Positions 19,187-27,872 of a stretch of 64,000 nt of DNA are shown piece by piece. The DNA is from Pseudomonas viridiflava (GTDB taxonomy: Bacteria > Pseudomonadota > Gammaproteobacteria > Pseudomonadales > Pseudomonadaceae). The stretch's first letter is position 1; every line of letters starts with the position of its first letter. The notes beneath the pieces are model-generated. The model was not told the origin of the DNA. It ran no database searches and saw nothing but the letters and a program-made list of their open reading frames with translations. The position numbers and the translations under genes are program-made. The DNA is taken from positions 62,193-126,192 of the forward strand of contig NZ_LKEH01000023.1 in NCBI RefSeq assembly GCF_001642795.1, in the 5' to 3' direction.

Positions 19187-21112
19187 TCACAATTTGATCA
19201 AGGGCTCCTGAAAGCGCAGCAGACGCCCGGCATTGCCCAGAACCAGCAATGTGCTCAGGTTATGCAGGATCGCTGCGATCATCGCCCCGGCCGCACCCAG
19301 CAGGCCGAAGGCTGCCAGTGCAACAATGGCCAGCGTCCAGCCCAGGCCTATGATCACGTTGACCTGAAGGGTGTGGCGGCAGCGGCGGCTCAGGCGTACG
19401 CAGGTGCCCAGACGACGCAGATCGCTGCCGATCAATACGATGTCAGCCGAAGCGAGTGCAATGTCCGCACCGCCCGCTCCCATCGCCACGCCGACCACGC
19501 CTGCCTTGAGCGCCAGCGAGTCGTTGACTCCGTCACCGACCACCATCGGCCTGAAGCCGCTGCCGATCTCGCTCATCACCCGGTTGAGTTTGTCCTCCGG
19601 CAGCGCTTGGGCATGGACGTCAGTAATTCCGACTTCTCGCGCCAGTTGATGAGCCACGCCCTGACGGTCACCGGTCAACAGCAACTGCCTGCCCATGCCC
19701 AGTTCACGCAATTCCTGCAGCGCAGCCTGCGCTTCCGGTTTGAGGGTGTCGGCCAGCAACAACCAGGCGAGAAATTCGCCATTCAACGACAGACCCGCCA
19801 GCGGGCCGTCATGCTCGGGGACGCCGGGTGTGACAATGCCCAGTTGCTCGAACAATTCAGGGCGGCCCAAGGCCGCTTCGCCCTGCCCGGTCGCCGCCAC
19901 AACGCCCAGTCCCTGACGCTCGCGAATATCGGTCAACGGCAACAGCGCGCTTTTATCCACAAGCCCGGCCAGCGCACGGCTGACCGGATGGCTGCTGGCC
20001 GATCCAAGGCTGGCCGCCAGCTCCAGCAATTGTGCATGCTGCGCGCCTCGCGCCTGTATGGACTGCAAGCGCAGACGCCCGAACGTCAGGGTGCCGGTCT
20101 TATCCACCACCAGCGAGGTCAGGTCCGCCAGTTCTTCCAGGAAGGCCGAGCTGCGAATCAGAATCCCGTGACGCGCCGCGACGGCGATACCGGCGATGGC
20201 GGTTGCAGGAGCCGAAAGCACCAGAGCGCACGGACAGGCAGCGACCAGCACTGCCAGCATCGCCTGCGCGTCGTGGGTGATGAACCAGGTCAGTGCGGCA
20301 ATCAACAACACCAGCACCATGTAACTGCCTGCATAGCGCTCCAGCAGCCGGGTGATCGGCGGTTTGGAGCGCTCGGCACTCTGCATCAGCGCGATGACCT
20401 TGCCCAGCGTGGACTCATCACCAATGCGCGTTACTTCGATACGCAGCAGACCGTCGAGGTTGATAGCGCCCCCGAACACTTCCACGCCCACGGTGGCTTC
20501 CAACGGTACTGACTCGCCGGTAATCGACGAGGTGTCGAGGCTGGCCTGACCGGACAGCACACGGCCATCCGCAGGCACGCGGTCCCCGGCCCGCACTTCG
20601 ACCTGATCACCCGCCTTCAGGGTGGTGTTGTCCACTTCGCGAATGCTGCCGTCCTCAGCCAGCAACCGGGCATGGCTGCGAGTCAGACGGCCCAGCGCCT
20701 CGATGGCTTCCTGCGAGCCGATCACGCTGCGCTCTTCCAGCACGTGGCCGAAGATCATGATGATCGGCAGCAACGCAGCGGTCATCAGGTCGCCGGTAGC
20801 CCACGCGCCCAGCATTGCCAGCGCGATCAACTGATCAGTGATGCCATGCAGGCTCGGGTGTCGCAGGCTGTGCCAGCCGGCGCTGACCACCGGAATCGCC
20901 ACCAGCAGCGACGCAGCACCCAGCAGCAACTGGCTGACACCGGTCTGCTCGGGCGCGATAAAGCGCCAGATCAGACCCAGCCCCAGCAAGCCCAGCGCCA
21001 GCATTGCCAGCGTCAACTGGCGGGCTGCACTTCGCTGTTCGGCACCGCTCAGCATGCTGCCGACCGCTTGCGCTTCGACAGGCTCGTGGGTGTGGACGGC
21101 TTCGCCACTCAT
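19187..21112 (-). CDS. Heavy-metal P1B-type ATPase (no N-terminal HMA domain)
   Basis: The 641-residue membrane pump has the P-type landmarks SITGES (198-201 TGES), CPC in transmembrane helix 6 (293-295), the phosphorylated DKTGT (337-341), SHPVSRAL (HP 375-376) and GDGVND (526-531). CPC with the HP locus marks a P1B transition-metal exporter; the closest classes carry Zn/Cd/Co or Cu. There is no CxxC HMA domain; the N-terminus has only HTHE. The start overlaps the stop of the upstream SPFH gene by 4 bp (ATGA), making it the last gene of a four-gene operon. The histidine-rich operon partner could supply the metal-binding function missing here. Confidence 0.93.
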   Translation of the reverse strand: MSGEAVHTHEPVEAQAVGSMLSGAEQRSAARQLTLAMLALGLLGLGLIWRFIAPEQTGVSQLLLGAASLLVAIPVVSAGWHSLRHPSLHGITDQLIALAMLGAWATGDLMTAALLPIIMIFGHVLEERSVIGSQEAIEALGRLTRSHARLLAEDGSIREVDNTTLKAGDQVEVRAGDRVPADGRVLSGQASLDTSSITGESVPLEATVGVEVFGGAINLDGLLRIEVTRIGDESTLGKVIALMQSAERSKPPITRLLERYAGSYMVLVLLIAALTWFITHDAQAMLAVLVAACPCALVLSAPATAIAGIAVAARHGILIRSSAFLEELADLTSLVVDKTGTLTFGRLRLQSIQARGAQHAQLLELAASLGSASSHPVSRALAGLVDKSALLPLTDIRERQGLGVVAATGQGEAALGRPELFEQLGIVTPGVPEHDGPLAGLSLNGEFLAWLLLADTLKPEAQAALQELRELGMGRQLLLTGDRQGVAHQLAREVGITDVHAQALPEDKLNRVMSEIGSGFRPMVVGDGVNDSLALKAGVVGVAMGAGGADIALASADIVLIGSDLRRLGTCVRLSRRCRHTLQVNVIIGLGWTLAIVALAAFGLLGAAGAMIAAILHNLSTLLVLGNAGRLLRFQEPLIKL

Positions 21113-22179
21113 TGTTGTGCTCCCTGAATGATCAGGCGGGAATCGTCTTTGGGATCGACGGTGGTCACGGAACCGGCCTGACGAAGAATGGCGGGCACCC
21201 GCTCGCGGTAGATGCGCTGCAACAGATCGGGGTCGTCACGGTTCTTGACGGACTGCGCCAGGCTGACCACGGCAGCGGTGTCGGTCTGCGCCTTGGCCAG
21301 TCGTTCGGAAGCCTGGGCATGCGCGACCTGCAGGGTACGGTCGGCCTGCTGGTTGGCGGTCTGAGTCAGCTTCTCGGCGTCAGTGCGCGCGTTGGCCACG
21401 GCCTGATCGGCCTGTTGGCTGGCAGTCAGCACCGCATTGAAGGCGTTGACGGCCGAGGGCGGCAAACTCGACTGCACGTCGACGCGGGCGACCTCGATGC
21501 CGATGCTCATCCCGGCGTCTTTCAGCGCGGTCAGGCGCTGATTGATGCCGCTTACCAGATCACCTCGCAGACGTTCGCGGCGCTCGGCGGCCTGGCTGTC
21601 GGCGCCCATCAGCTCAGGACGTGCGACCAGAATCGTATCCAGGTCTCGCGCTGCGGCCAGCGCCACCGCACTGCGATTGACCAGGCGGTCCAGTGCAGGC
21701 TCTACATGATCACCCTGCAACACGAAGGCATAAGGATCCGTGACCTTGTAGAACACCGTCACGTCCAGCTGGACCACACCGGCATCGCCGGTGAGCAGAA
21801 AACCCGAGCCTGCCAACGCATCGCTGATCGGTGCCGACAGGGTCGCGATTTCATCCGCTTTCTGGGCCGCTGATGAGCGCAGCAACGTTTCAACGCGACG
21901 CTCGATGACCCGGTCAGCCGAGGGCAGCAACACCACCTGCTCGAACGGCTGTGGCCAGGCGGTCAGCAAGCCTGCGTTCTGGATGCGTTCCAGCGCACCG
22001 AAACGCATGACCACCGCACGGTTCTGCGGATCGATCTGGCGCACGTTGGAGGTGATCCAGCCCAATGCCGCCAGCAGCGTCACACCGTACAAACCCAGAA
22101 AGGCCAGACGGCTGGCCTGCAGCCAGGGTCCATTGACTGCAGGGCGCTGAGCCTGGGTGTCGTCAGCCGGATCACTCAT
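21109..22179 (-). CDS. SPFH/band 7 protein, HflK-like
   Basis: The 356-residue protein has a single N-terminal transmembrane helix (SRLAFLGLYGVTLLAALGWI) and an SPFH domain (VRQIDPQNRAVVMRFGALER, DAGVVQLDVTVFYKVTDPYA). A long helical C-terminal region follows (QQADQAVANARTDAEKLTQT) and ends in a short hydrophobic tail. HflK/HflC proteins form large cages on the periplasmic face that modulate FtsH. This copy is separate from the usual hflX-hflK-hflC locus and lies between a second SPFH gene and a metal ATPase, overlapping both by 4 bp, so a specialised role is likely. Confidence 0.85.
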   Translation of the reverse strand: MSDPADDTQAQRPAVNGPWLQASRLAFLGLYGVTLLAALGWITSNVRQIDPQNRAVVMRFGALERIQNAGLLTAWPQPFEQVVLLPSADRVIERRVETLLRSSAAQKADEIATLSAPISDALAGSGFLLTGDAGVVQLDVTVFYKVTDPYAFVLQGDHVEPALDRLVNRSAVALAAARDLDTILVARPELMGADSQAAERRERLRGDLVSGINQRLTALKDAGMSIGIEVARVDVQSSLPPSAVNAFNAVLTASQQADQAVANARTDAEKLTQTANQQADRTLQVAHAQASERLAKAQTDTAAVVSLAQSVKNRDDPDLLQRIYRERVPAILRQAGSVTTVDPKDDSRLIIQGAQQ

Positions 22180-23204
22180 GGTTGCGATCCGCTCTTGCCA
22201 TCCAGCGTTGGCGGGCCGTCGACCAGCACGCGGAATGGCGCCGCATCGGTGCGCAGAATCAGCCGGGTGCTCGGCGTTACCACAGTGCCCAGCGTGTCCA
22301 GCGAGCGCAGCAGGTTGTAGAGCTGTGGCGAGCCGGCATAGGCGCGGCCGTAGATCTGCGCCGCTTCGACGCGTGATTGCGCCTCGATGTCCGCAGCCTT
22401 GACGGTGGCGTCGGCTTCCACAATGCGCGCATCGCGCTCGGCCGCGGAACGAATCTGCGCCGCTTCGCGCTTGCCGACGGCGGTGCGTTCGGTGGCAATG
22501 GTTTCGCGCTCGGCGCGCATCCGGTCAACCGTGGCGTTGAGCGTCACCGACGGCAGGGTCAGGCGCTCGACGCCGACCTGCATCACCCGCACGCCGTAAG
22601 TGGCGAGCAACTGTTGATCGATCTGCTGACGCAACTGGTTCTCGAACGCCGTGATGTTCACTTTGTTGGCGTCGGTGTTGATCAGGCTCGACAGGTCGAA
22701 GCTGCTGGCCGTGGTTTCCAGCGCCGAGCCAACGAAGGTCCGGATCTGCCGCGCCGCTTCATCCGGCTGGTTCTGCACCGCACGCATGAAACGCTGCACG
22801 TTATCGGCGTCGCCCTGAACCTGCCACGCCACATAAGCCTGAACGATGATCCGCAGGCCATCACGGGTGCCGACATCCTGCAGACCGCTGGAGGTCGTGC
22901 GCAGGCGCAGGTCCACCGGAATGGTCGCTTCGAACGGCGCAGGCCAGCGCCAGTTCAGGCCCGGCTCGAGCAGCACGCGGGACGGGTTGCCGAAACGGGT
23001 GACCACCGTCGCCTCGCCCGAGCGCACCTGCACCAGACTGGCTGCGGCGATGGCGAACGCGATCAGGACAGCGGCCAGACTCGCCCGCCGCCAGGGAAAC
23101 GCCGCCGGACCCGCCGCTTCATGATGATGGTGGTGATGGCCGTGACCGCCGTGATCGTGGGCATCGTGGTCGCTGTGATCGTGATGATGATGGAACAGAC
23201 TCAA
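22176..23204 (-). CDS. SPFH/band 7 protein with histidine-rich N-terminus, HflC-like
   Basis: The 342-residue protein begins with a histidine/aspartate-rich cytoplasmic stretch (HHHHDHSDHDAHDHGG, then GHHHHHHEA): 17 His in the first 30 residues. One transmembrane helix (ASLAAVLIAFAIAAASLVQV) leads to an SPFH domain (GEATVVTRFGNPSRVLLEPG, LRIIVQAYVAWQVQGDADNV) and a coiled-coil region (EREARIVEADATV-type sequence) with a C-terminal VVTPSTRLILR. The His tract is typical of zinc or nickel binding regions in metal transporters and chaperones. It overlaps the next SPFH gene by 4 bp and is 11 bp after the large SPFH gene. Confidence 0.87.
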   Translation of the reverse strand: MSLFHHHHDHSDHDAHDHGGHGHHHHHHEAAGPAAFPWRRASLAAVLIAFAIAAASLVQVRSGEATVVTRFGNPSRVLLEPGLNWRWPAPFEATIPVDLRLRTTSSGLQDVGTRDGLRIIVQAYVAWQVQGDADNVQRFMRAVQNQPDEAARQIRTFVGSALETTASSFDLSSLINTDANKVNITAFENQLRQQIDQQLLATYGVRVMQVGVERLTLPSVTLNATVDRMRAERETIATERTAVGKREAAQIRSAAERDARIVEADATVKAADIEAQSRVEAAQIYGRAYAGSPQLYNLLRSLDTLGTVVTPSTRLILRTDAAPFRVLVDGPPTLDGKSGSQP

Positions 23205-23215
23205 GGGACGACTCC

Positions 23216-25171
23216 TTACTGAGCGGCTTTACGCGGCGCCGTTGGGTCTGCCGGTGGGGTGAAGGAACGCAGGTCGATGGTCGGCGCGTTATCGCCGCCC
23301 AGACGGTGATCAAGTATCAGCAATTTCGCATTGCCCAAACCTTCGTTGAGGCGAGTCAGGTAGTGCTCCAGCAGGAATGCCTGCCCTGCGCCAGTGTAGG
23401 CCTGACGCTCGGCGTCGAAACGCAGGTCGGCACTTCGAGCCGTTGCCAGCACTTCGCGAGCGGTAGCGCTGGCCTGATCATGGGTAGTGCTGGCGTTGAG
23501 TTGAGCCTGGTTGGCCTTGTCGCTGGCCGCGCCGCGCTCGCGGGCAATCAGGGCTTGCGCGCCGATCTGCGCGGCTTGTACGGCGTGATAGGCATTGGCG
23601 GCACCGGCAGGCGGATGAATCGCCTCGACCACAGTGGCGAGAATTTCCACGCCGCTGTCCAGACGTTGCAGGTCGGCCTGCACCGCCTTGCCGATGTCTT
23701 CCGACAGACCGGTGCGCTGTTCGCCAAGCAGTTCATCGAGCGTGCGTGAAGCGAAGTCGTGCACCAGCACGCGGCTGGCAGTGCTGCGGATCAGGGCCGG
23801 AATATCAGCGCTGTTGTAGGTCGCCGCCAGGGCTGCAGCATCAGTCAGACCAATACGGTAGACGAAGCGCACGTCCATGTTGACGATCTGGAAGCTCTGT
23901 TTGGCGCCCGCGCTGCTGGCGATGACCTGGGATTTCTCATTGATGTGGCTGGCGTCCCACAGGCGGTTGGCGCTGGCCGGTGGCGGACCTTCGGCCGGAT
24001 CGGCCATCTGCTCGGCGGCACTGGCGGGCGACACGCTGGCGGCCAGCTCATGAACCACACCGTTCTCGACCGCCAGCACACGACCGAACGGCCATGGCAG
24101 ACCCGCATGCAAGCCAGGACCGAAGACCTCGACCGGCTTGCCGAAGCGCTCGTAGATGCCCCGCGCCTGTAGCGGGATTTCATGCACACCGGTCAGCGCC
24201 CAGCCCAGCAGGGCCACGACCGCCAGCACGGGCAGAAAGGCCCGGCGCATGTAGGTGAACGCCCAGATCTGGCGCAAGTCGATGCCGAAGCGGTTATGCA
24301 GTTCGTGCTGCAGGGCCATCAGCGGACGTGGCGGCCAGCGCAACAGGTCGGCAATGAAGCTGCTGGCCAGCAGACGCGGCTCGATCCGCTCGTTGCGCGG
24401 GCTGAACAACGACAGCGCGGCGCGCACCAGAAACTCGATGGCGACCGCCATCGGCAGCAAACCGATCAGCACAGCCAGACGTGCAGGCCAGACCCGATCG
24501 ATCCGAGAGAAAAACAGGCACAGGGCTGCGGCCAGAAACACGACGATCGTCATGCGCACCAGACGCGACAACGGCTCGGCTTCAGGCCACTGTGCCTCGC
24601 CGCTCAGTTGCCGCTCCAGCACCAGCAAACCGAACGCCATCAACAGCAGCGCGCTCCCCGTAAGATTGGCGACTGGTGAGATATCGTTGCCGAGCAGTGT
24701 CAGGTTCCAGATCGCCTGGACACTGATCAGAACCAACAGCGACCACCCGGCCAGCCACAGGGTCGAGAGACCTATCTGGCGCAGCAACGATTCACTGGAT
24801 TCGCTCAGGCGAGTGAGCAGACGCTCATACCAGCCGCTGTCATCGACGTCAGCATCCCCATCAAGCGCAGACGGATCATGCTCTACCCGCGCCGGGACCT
24901 CCAGCGCGCGGGCACGCCAGCTCGCGACGCTGCGGGCCGACTGCAAACCGGCAGCGAGCAGCAGAAGCGCCGCGCCACTGTTGACCAGCACGGCCATCCA
25001 CAGCGAGCCCGGCGAAAACAGATCGATGAAAAACGCCAGCACCAGCCCGGTGATACCGAGCCCGGCGGCGACATACATAAGACGTGCGAGACGTCGCGCC
25101 TGACGCACCGCCATTTGAAAACGCGGCAGACCTTCAAGGTCCGCATGTTCTACATCCAGATCAACCCGCAT
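23216..25171 (-). CDS. Large polytopic membrane protein with SPFH domain, HflK-like
   Basis: The protein of about 651 residues has roughly eight predicted transmembrane segments in its N-terminal half (for example LMYVAAGLGITGLVLAFFID, LAVLIGLLPMAVAIEFLVRA), then an HflK-type SPFH domain (VHEIPLQARGIYERFGKPVE, FGPGLHAGLPWPFGRVLAVE, VNMDVRFVYRIGLTDAAALA) and a coiled coil (IGAQALIARERGAASDKANQ). It is first in the operon with two further SPFH proteins and a P1B ATPase. The ATG at 25171 (MRVDLDVEHADLEGL) is chosen because the upstream ATG at 25222 has no ribosome binding site; this choice is uncertain. The SPFH part resembles HflK; the polytopic half is unusual. Confidence 0.8.
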   Translation of the reverse strand: MRVDLDVEHADLEGLPRFQMAVRQARRLARLMYVAAGLGITGLVLAFFIDLFSPGSLWMAVLVNSGAALLLLAAGLQSARSVASWRARALEVPARVEHDPSALDGDADVDDSGWYERLLTRLSESSESLLRQIGLSTLWLAGWSLLVLISVQAIWNLTLLGNDISPVANLTGSALLLMAFGLLVLERQLSGEAQWPEAEPLSRLVRMTIVVFLAAALCLFFSRIDRVWPARLAVLIGLLPMAVAIEFLVRAALSLFSPRNERIEPRLLASSFIADLLRWPPRPLMALQHELHNRFGIDLRQIWAFTYMRRAFLPVLAVVALLGWALTGVHEIPLQARGIYERFGKPVEVFGPGLHAGLPWPFGRVLAVENGVVHELAASVSPASAAEQMADPAEGPPPASANRLWDASHINEKSQVIASSAGAKQSFQIVNMDVRFVYRIGLTDAAALAATYNSADIPALIRSTASRVLVHDFASRTLDELLGEQRTGLSEDIGKAVQADLQRLDSGVEILATVVEAIHPPAGAANAYHAVQAAQIGAQALIARERGAASDKANQAQLNASTTHDQASATAREVLATARSADLRFDAERQAYTGAGQAFLLEHYLTRLNEGLGNAKLLILDHRLGGDNAPTIDLRSFTPPADPTAPRKAAQ

Positions 25172-25437
25172 CACTACCCCGAACCTGCTCACTGTCGCCC
25201 CTGGCCCGCTGGAGGCCTGCATCGGCGGTCTGAATGCTGCCGCATCATAGCGTTACGATGTAACACTCGCCGTGAAATTTTCGTCAGGTTCAATGCCTGT
25301 TCAGGTCGGTATCAGACAGGGCGAAATTCTCATCCTTGAGACATATCGCACAAACAGTACTGCGTAGTGCGGGTCACATTATGTTTCACTAGCGGCCTGG
25401 CCTGTGCCGCTTCGTTTGTTGCCGCACGGTCGTGTAG

Positions 25438-25446
25438 TTATCCACA
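25438..25446 (+). promoter_or_regulatory. DnaA box (perfect match)
   Basis: TTATCCACA lies just 18 bp before the start of the phosphatidyltransferase gene, in the divergent intergenic gap. It is the only non-coding member of the 25.4-30.5 kb DnaA-box group, so it could directly affect transcription of the operon. Confidence 0.6.
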
Positions 25447-25463
25447 GACACGGATGCTCTTCG

Positions 25464-26081
25464 TTGATTTCTATCTACCAGCTCAAACCGCGCTTTCAGA
25501 ACCTGCTGCGGCCCGCCGTGCAGCGCCTTTACGACAAGGGCGTGACGGCCAATCAGGTCACCCTCGCCGCCTGTGCCGTGTCCTTGCTGGTCGGCGCCAT
25601 CGTCGCGCTGTCGGTGCCGCATTACGCACTGTTCGCGCTGATCCCGTTGTGGATGATCCTGCGCATGGCGCTCAACGCCATTGACGGCATGCTCGCCCGC
25701 GAATTCGGCCAAAAGTCCCGGCTCGGGGCTTATCTCAACGAGCTGACCGACGTCATCGCCGACAGCGCCCTGTTCCTGCCCTTCGCATTGATTCCCGATG
25801 TCAGCCTCGGGCTGGTACTGGCGGTGACTCTGCTGGCAATTTTCACTGAATACGCAGGTGTGCTCGGCCCGATGGTCGGCGCCTCCCGGCGCTACGACGG
25901 CCCGATGGGCAAAAGCGACCGTGCGCTGGTGTTCGGCGTGCTGGGTGCTGGCGTGGCCGTTGGCTGGCTCGCGGCCCTGTGGATAAACATAGTGCTCGCC
26001 CTCGTCTGCGCACTGTTGGTGTACACGCTGTACAACCGCGTCCGGCGCGGCCTGGAAGAACAGACCTCGCCCCAAGAATAA
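25464..26081 (+). CDS. ynbA: CDP-alcohol phosphatidyltransferase (YnbA-like)
   Basis: The protein of about 205 residues has several transmembrane helices and the CDP-alcohol phosphotransferase motif, here NAIDGMLAREFGQKSRLGAY followed by LNELTDVIAD. The canonical D-x2-DG-x2-AR-x8-G-x3-D-x3-D is altered: the first Asp and the third Asp are Asn. Such enzymes transfer a phosphatidyl group from CDP-diacylglycerol to an alcohol. A TTG start at 25464 is inferred from the expected N-terminus (M)ISIYQLKPRFQNLL; the reading frame is open further upstream. It is first in an operon with homologues of E. coli YnbC, YnbD and YnbB, whose physiological product is not known. Confidence 0.82.
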   Translation: MISIYQLKPRFQNLLRPAVQRLYDKGVTANQVTLAACAVSLLVGAIVALSVPHYALFALIPLWMILRMALNAIDGMLAREFGQKSRLGAYLNELTDVIADSALFLPFALIPDVSLGLVLAVTLLAIFTEYAGVLGPMVGASRRYDGPMGKSDRALVFGVLGAGVAVGWLAALWINIVLALVCALLVYTLYNRVRRGLEEQTSPQE

Positions 26082-26114
26082 GCAGCCAAAAGCCTACGGC
26101 GTAAGGAAGTTGCA

Positions 26115-27872
26115 ATGCGTGAGATGAATGATCGGCGCTTCACGACTCATGACGGCGTAGAGCTGTTCTACCGCCATTGGCCTGCCCTCACGCAGGTTTC
26201 CGATGCGCCTCGACAGGCCATCGTGTTGTTTCACCGGGGCCATGAGCACTCGGGACGCATTGCGCATCTGGTCGATGAACTGGACCTGCCGGGTTTCGAT
26301 TTCTTCGCCTGGGACGCACGTGGCCATGGTCAGTCGCCCGGCGCTCGCGGCGACAGCCCAAGCTTTGCGACCAGCGTGCGCGACGTGCAGACCTTCGTCG
26401 ATCACCTGAGCGCAACGTTCGAGATACCGGAAGAGAATATGGCAGTGATCGCTCAGAGCGTCGGCGCGGTGATCGCAGCGACCTGGGCGCACGACTACGC
26501 ACCGAAGATCCGCTCGCTGGTCCTCGCCTCGCCGGCCTTCAAGGTCAAGCTGTACGTGCCCTTTGCCCGTTCGGGGCTGGCGCTGCTGCGAAAGTTCAAG
26601 GGCAACTTCTTCGTCAACAGCTACGTCAAGGCGCGCTTCCTGAGCCACGACCCCCAGCGCATCGCGTCCTATGACAGCGACCCGTTGATCACCAAGGCGA
26701 TCTCGGTGAATGTGCTGCTGGGGCTGTACGAAGCCGCCGACCGGGTGGTGGCCGACGCGCAGGCCATTCAGATCCCGACTCAGCTGTTGATCTCGGGTTC
26801 CGACTTCGTGGTGCACCGCGGCCCGCAGGAACAGTTTTTCGACGGACTGGGCAGCATGCGCAAGGAGAAACACATCCTGCCAGGGTTCTTCCACGACACG
26901 CTGGGCGAGCGGGACCGTCATCTGGCGATCAGCCGTGTACGACGCTTCGTGCTGCAGACCTTCGAGACCCCGGTGGCGCGCCCTTCCCTGCTCGATGCCG
27001 ACACGCTGGGTGTCACCTGCGCCGAGTCCGAAGAACTGGCCGCGCCGTTGCCGCACAATTCCTTGCGCGACCTCTACTGGCGCATGACGCGCGCCAGCAT
27101 GCGCCTGGGCAGCAAGTTATCCACAGGTTTGAAGCTGGGTTTTGACACCGGCTTCGATTCCGGCAGCACGCTGGATTACGTCTACCGCAACAAACCCACC
27201 GGCACCGGCGCGCTGGGCCGGATGATCGACAAGAATTATCTCGAGTCCATTGGCTGGCGCGGTATCCGTCAGCGCAAGCTGCACGCCGAAGAACTGCTGC
27301 GTCTGGCCATGGCGCACCTGCGCAATCAGGGCAAGCCAGTGCGTATCGTCGATATCGCCGCCGGGCATGGCCGTTACATCCTGGAATCGCTGCAAGGCGT
27401 GGAACCGCTACCGGAGTCGATCCTGTTGCGTGATTACAGCGACATCAACGTGCGCGACGGCAGCCTGCTGATCGAGCAGAAAGACCTCGAAGACGTCGCA
27501 CGCTTCGTCAAGGGCGATGCCTTCGACCGCGCCGACCTGGCAGCGCTGGACCCCAAACCCACGCTGGCCGTGGTCTCGGGTCTGTATGAGCTGTTCGCCA
27601 GCAATCAGATGGTCGGCGATTCGCTGGCCGGGCTGGCAGCCGCTGTCGAGCCTGGCGGTTATCTGGTGTACACCGGTCAGCCATGGCACCCGCAGCTGGA
27701 ATTGATTGCCCGCGCCCTGACCAGCCATCGTCAGGGGCAGGCCTGGGTCATGCGCCGTCGCAGCCAGTCAGAGATGGATCAACTGGTCGAAGCCGCAGGC
27801 TTTCGCAAAATCACCCAGCGTGTGGATGAATGGGGGATTTTCACGGTGTCCCTCGCGCAGCGCATCCAGTGA
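26115..27872 (+). CDS. ynbC: Alpha/beta hydrolase fused to SAM-dependent methyltransferase-like domain (YnbC-like)
   Basis: The 585-residue two-domain protein has an N-terminal serine alpha/beta hydrolase (about 1-290: VLFHRGHEHSG oxyanion region, WDARGHGQSPG, nucleophile elbow VIAQSVGAVIAA, and SGSDFVVHRGPQEQFF then LPGFFHD with the catalytic His). The C-terminal domain (about 370-580) resembles a class I methyltransferase (VRIVDIAAGHGRYILESLQG, LVYTGQPWHPQLELIARALT). The length matches E. coli YnbC. It starts 33 bp after ynbA; its stop overlaps the GTG of the next gene (GTGA). The substrate is unknown; the lipid setting suggests a lipid head-group or acyl chain. Confidence 0.85.
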   Translation: MREMNDRRFTTHDGVELFYRHWPALTQVSDAPRQAIVLFHRGHEHSGRIAHLVDELDLPGFDFFAWDARGHGQSPGARGDSPSFATSVRDVQTFVDHLSATFEIPEENMAVIAQSVGAVIAATWAHDYAPKIRSLVLASPAFKVKLYVPFARSGLALLRKFKGNFFVNSYVKARFLSHDPQRIASYDSDPLITKAISVNVLLGLYEAADRVVADAQAIQIPTQLLISGSDFVVHRGPQEQFFDGLGSMRKEKHILPGFFHDTLGERDRHLAISRVRRFVLQTFETPVARPSLLDADTLGVTCAESEELAAPLPHNSLRDLYWRMTRASMRLGSKLSTGLKLGFDTGFDSGSTLDYVYRNKPTGTGALGRMIDKNYLESIGWRGIRQRKLHAEELLRLAMAHLRNQGKPVRIVDIAAGHGRYILESLQGVEPLPESILLRDYSDINVRDGSLLIEQKDLEDVARFVKGDAFDRADLAALDPKPTLAVVSGLYELFASNQMVGDSLAGLAAAVEPGGYLVYTGQPWHPQLELIARALTSHRQGQAWVMRRRSQSEMDQLVEAAGFRKITQRVDEWGIFTVSLAQRIQ

